A program made the position numbers and the translations under genes. A stretch of 64,000 nt of DNA from Zantedeschia hybrid cultivar (taxonomy: Eukaryota; Streptophyta; Magnoliopsida; Alismatales; Araceae). How positions within the stretch are numbered: the first letter of the stretch is position 1; each line of letters opens with the position of its first letter. The stretch spans positions 80,235,150 to 80,299,149 of the forward strand of contig JARZZO010000002.1 in NCBI GenBank assembly GCA_030544215.1, read 5' to 3'. This document shows, piece after piece, positions 62,098 to 64,000 of this stretch. A model generated the notes under the pieces. That model had not been told where the DNA came from. It ran no database searches and saw only the letters and a program-made list of their open reading frames with translations.

Positions 62098-62476
62098 GTG
62101 TTGCAGAGATGAGAATGTTAAGGTGGATGTGCGGGCATACTAGGTTAGATAAAATTCATAATAAGTATATTAGAGAAAAGGTAAGAGTGGTACTAACTGA
62201 GGACAAATTAAGTGAAGAGAGATTAAGATGATTTAGGCATGTTAGACATAAGCGTAGGGAGGCTCCAATTAGAAAACTGGAGCATATTAGGATAGAGGAG
62301 GGGAGAAAAGAAAGGATATACTTAGATTAACTTGAAAGAAGGTAGTATAATATGATTTAGAAGTTTTAAACTTTTCAGAAGAGGTAACCCAAAATTGTTT
62401 AGAATGGAAACAGAGAATCCATATAGCCGACTCCAATTATTTGGGATTAAGACTTCGTTGAGTTGAGTTGAATATT
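62098..62476 (+). mobile_element. 3' end of an RTE-type LINE
   Basis: The frame from 62109 reads MRMLRWMCGHTRLDKI, then YIREKV, and continues EDKLSEERLR, stop, FRHVRHKRREAPIRKLEH and IEEGRKER. This is the C-terminal end of plant RTE-type reverse transcriptase, with one in-frame stop where the family has Trp. It ends with GGGATTAAGACTTCGTTGAG and a TTGAG repeat, the usual RTE tail. It is 5'-truncated and dead, and lies within the Helitron borders. Confidence 0.8.
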
Positions 62477-62646
62477 AAGATGAAGTTATTTAAATCAATA
62501 TCATATTTTTATCTTAAAATTATATTTATTATATACTTTAAATAATTTCACATAAATACCATGCATCGCACGGGTTTAAAACTAGTTACTCTATAAATAT
62601 GAAGTAATAACTCCCTTATCCCCTTCACCCTTGTTGAATAGAAAAA

Positions 62647-62850
62647 GTGATACTTGGTGCAACTCACTGGACGCACTCTTAAAAAAAAAGAAAAATGAAT
62701 TTTTTTAGGTTGAGCCCACCAATATCTAGCATGTTTATACAACTTGATCTTCGATCAGATGATCTAAAAGAAATCAAAACACAAACTTAAGCATGTTTTT
62801 CTGACTGTACAATGGGGCTCGATTTTTTATTGTTTAGATTTTTTAGGTTG
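62647..62850. mobile_element. Foldback MITE remnant, copy C
   Basis: Starts GTGATACTTGGTGCAACTCA and contains TCGATCAGATGATCT and, toward the right, GCTCGATTTTTTATTGTTTAG. The order parallels copies A (22907) and B (23606), but the right inverted end is missing or too diverged. Confidence 0.55.
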
Positions 62851-62942
62851 TCTAATCAGAGATTGATTATAGAAACATATACACTTTATCTAACCTAACA
62901 AAAGTTTAAATTTTTTTGTTTTTTGTTTTTGTGTGTGTGTGT

Positions 62943-62965
62943 GGGGGGGGGGGGGGGGGGGGGGG
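62943..62965. repeat. G23 run after a GT repeat
   Basis: Twenty-three G directly after a short GT dinucleotide run (62931-62942). One more of the long G runs in this window. Confidence 0.85.
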
Positions 62966-63129
62966 TGACGGTGTTCAGTATCCAAGTTCATAGCAAAGAA
63001 CCTACAAAAGACCCTATTCGCCAAGCCCACTTTGGGCTCATTTGGATTGGCCCACGAAGATTCAAAGCCCTGCCCACCCTCGGCCCGGGGACTTTAACAT
63101 ATCTTCTCATCGTGCGCATGCGTACCGTC

Positions 63130-63413
63130 CACGTGTCCAGCCGTGCGGCGCAGATATTGCCGCATTCTGACGCCTTGATGGCCGTCCGATCCTGATCCAA
63201 CTCTCTTCTTTGTTGGCAACGCAGCAGATCCTCCAAGGGACGCGTCCACTTCATTAAAATAATGAAAAGTGGGAAACAAAATCCTACCTGGCTCCCAACG
63301 GTAAACTTTTCAAAATAATAAATTTCAAAAAAAACTTTGTCCAACCCGAAGACGCGTCCAACGGTCACAATTTTCAAATTTCACCTTCCACCGCCACCTT
63401 CCCCCTATATCAA
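63130..63413 (+). promoter_or_regulatory. Promoter of the unknown nuclear gene: two MSA-like motifs, G-box and TATA-like box
   Basis: TCCAACGGTCA at 63357-63367 matches all positions of the M-phase-specific activator consensus YCYAACGGYYA, bound by three-repeat MYB (MYB3R) proteins. CCCAACGGTAA at 63294-63304 matches ten of eleven. A TATA-like CTATATCAA lies at 63405-63413, about 125 bases before the ATG, placing the second MSA motif close to the expected start. A CACGTG G-box is at 63130-63135. Regulation in G2/M is inference from these motifs. Confidence 0.6.
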
Positions 63414-63532
63414 TCCCCCTCCTCCTCCTCTTCCCCCATTCTCCACCAAGAAACCCTACCCTCTCATCCGCAAGATTGCAACCGCAAGATTTCTCAATCT
63501 CTGAGAAAGAAGGAAGAAGCCAAAAACCTACC

Positions 63533-64000
63533 ATGGATTTCCACACCCTGCCCAGGAGGGACCTCCAGACCCTCTGCAAGAAGAACAAGATCCCCGCCAA
63601 CATGACCAACGTCGCCATGGCCGACGCCCTCCAAGATCTCCCCATGGTAACATTCCCGCTTCTCTCTCTCTCTCTACACCTCTCTCTCCCTCGTATCTCT
63701 CTATCGCTCTCTGTTTATCTCTTCGTTTTGTTTCGTGTCTCGTTCAGGTGGAAGGGCTGGAGGCCATCATCCAAGAAGCGCAGCAGTACCAGTCGCCCAA
63801 GAGGGCGGCCGCCGCGGCGGGGTCGCCAGAACCCCCCTCCCGCACCTGCCGGAGGACCTCCACCCGGAAACAGCCCAACCCGACCGGGAGCTCCCTGTCG
63901 CGGACCCGCCGGGCAGCGGCGACGAGGGAAGGCGCCGAGCAGAAGACAGAAGATAGAGCAGAGGAAGGCGCCGCTGGGATGGGGATCCCCAACTCACCGA
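63533..64000 (+). CDS. Basic, probably nuclear protein of unknown function (5' part, runs off the right edge)
   Basis: Exon 1 is 63533-63646 (38 aa, MDFHTLPRRDLQTLCKKNKI, then PANMTNVAMADALQDLP); intron 63647-63747 (GTAACA...CAG); exon 2 starts at 63748 in the same phase and stays open to the edge, beginning VEGLEAIIQEAQQYQSPKRA and continuing with Arg/Thr/Ser-rich sequence (TCRRTSTRKQPNPTGSSLSR). The N-terminal block, a helix pair with LCKKNKIPANMTN, is strongly conserved in a plant-specific family I recall as annotated aspartic/glutamic acid-rich or lisH-like; it loosely resembles a SAP-type helix pair. The basic SRTRR-like segments suggest nuclear location. The start has a good context (ACCATGG). 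Function is unknown. At least 122 aa are visible; the rest lies outside the window. Confidence 0.85.
   Translation, partial: MDFHTLPRRDLQTLCKKNKIPANMTNVAMADALQDLPMVTFPLLSLSLHLSLPRISLSLSVYLFVLFRVSFRWKGWRPSSKKRSSTSRPRGRPPRRGRQNPPPAPAGGPPPGNSPTRPGAPCRGPAGQRRRGKAPSRRQKIEQRKAPLGWGSPTHR

Larger units (their letters stand above)
60877..62585 (+). mobile_element. Helitron, non-autonomous, 1.7 kb
   Basis: It starts with TCTATACTATATACTAAAAC after an A (60876) and ends CTAG (62582-62585) before a T, as expected for Helitron insertion between A and T. Just before the end, CCATGCATCGCACGG (with one A/C mismatch) forms the usual 3' hairpin. No Rep/helicase is present. Two related halves of about 500-600 bp (from 60890 and from 61500) share TAGGAGAAGTCA, CATAACTATTA and AACTCATTAATGGCCATAAC-like phrases, so part of it is internally duplicated. 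An RTE LINE tail lies inside at 62098-62476. Confidence 0.8.

Noticed and set aside
62988..63377. Minus-strand 129-aa open frame upstream of the last gene
   Set aside because: It overlaps the promoter region with MSA and TATA-like motifs of the plus-strand gene and has no known domain.
63735..63997. Other-frame open frames over exon 2 of the last gene
   Set aside because: They are GC-rich shadows; the frame from 63748 continues exon 1 in phase and matches the protein family.

Overview
The window is plant nuclear DNA. Genes have many introns with GT-AG borders, intergenic DNA is AT-rich and filled with decayed transposable elements, and the two coding exons closest to intronless form (18 kb and 63.5 kb) are GC-rich, which suits a monocot. 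I cannot name the species. I see no prokaryotic or organellar genes, no CRISPR array and no convincing tRNA or rRNA gene. Four protein-coding genes are supported. (1) Positions 1205-15937, plus strand: an ARF-family small GTPase of the plant ARFB type, six exons, 193 aa after joining, all GTP-binding motifs intact. (2) Positions 17926-18633, minus strand: an intronless SKP1-like protein with an unusual repetitive Ser-rich N-terminal extension. (3) Positions 37375-47432, plus strand: a complete TOPLESS-RELATED co-repressor, 25 coding exons, 1135 aa, every exon joined in frame. (4) Positions 63533 to beyond the right edge, plus strand: the first two exons of a basic, probably nuclear protein of unknown function, with two M-phase (MSA) type motifs upstream. 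Layout: 1-0.9 kb AT-rich flank; 0.9-16 kb the ARF gene, whose large introns hold a sense LINE, a hAT-type MITE and simple repeats; 17.9-18.7 kb the SKP1-like gene; 19-36 kb intergenic DNA with MITEs, one clear TRIM retroelement and a candidate solo LTR; 36.2-48.2 kb the TPR gene with two TATA boxes, a long GA-rich leader, and a last intron holding an antisense LINE split by a hAT MITE; 48.2-63 kb a graveyard of elements: a TRIM-like element, a 1.6-kb Harbinger-type element, a 2.1-kb solo LTR with perfect target duplication, a Ty3/gypsy protease remnant, a SIRE-like LTR and a 1.7-kb Helitron carrying an RTE LINE tail; 63-64 kb the fourth gene. The genes act in separate processes (vesicle traffic, ubiquitin ligase assembly, transcriptional repression, unknown nuclear role) and do not form a pathway. 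I found no new multi-gene system. The best leads are the MSA-bearing promoter of the unknown gene, the modified SKP1 N-terminus, two miniature retroelements (TRIMs), the Helitron, repeats placed exactly at a start codon and at a splice donor, and several very long homopolymer runs that may be real or assembly artefacts.
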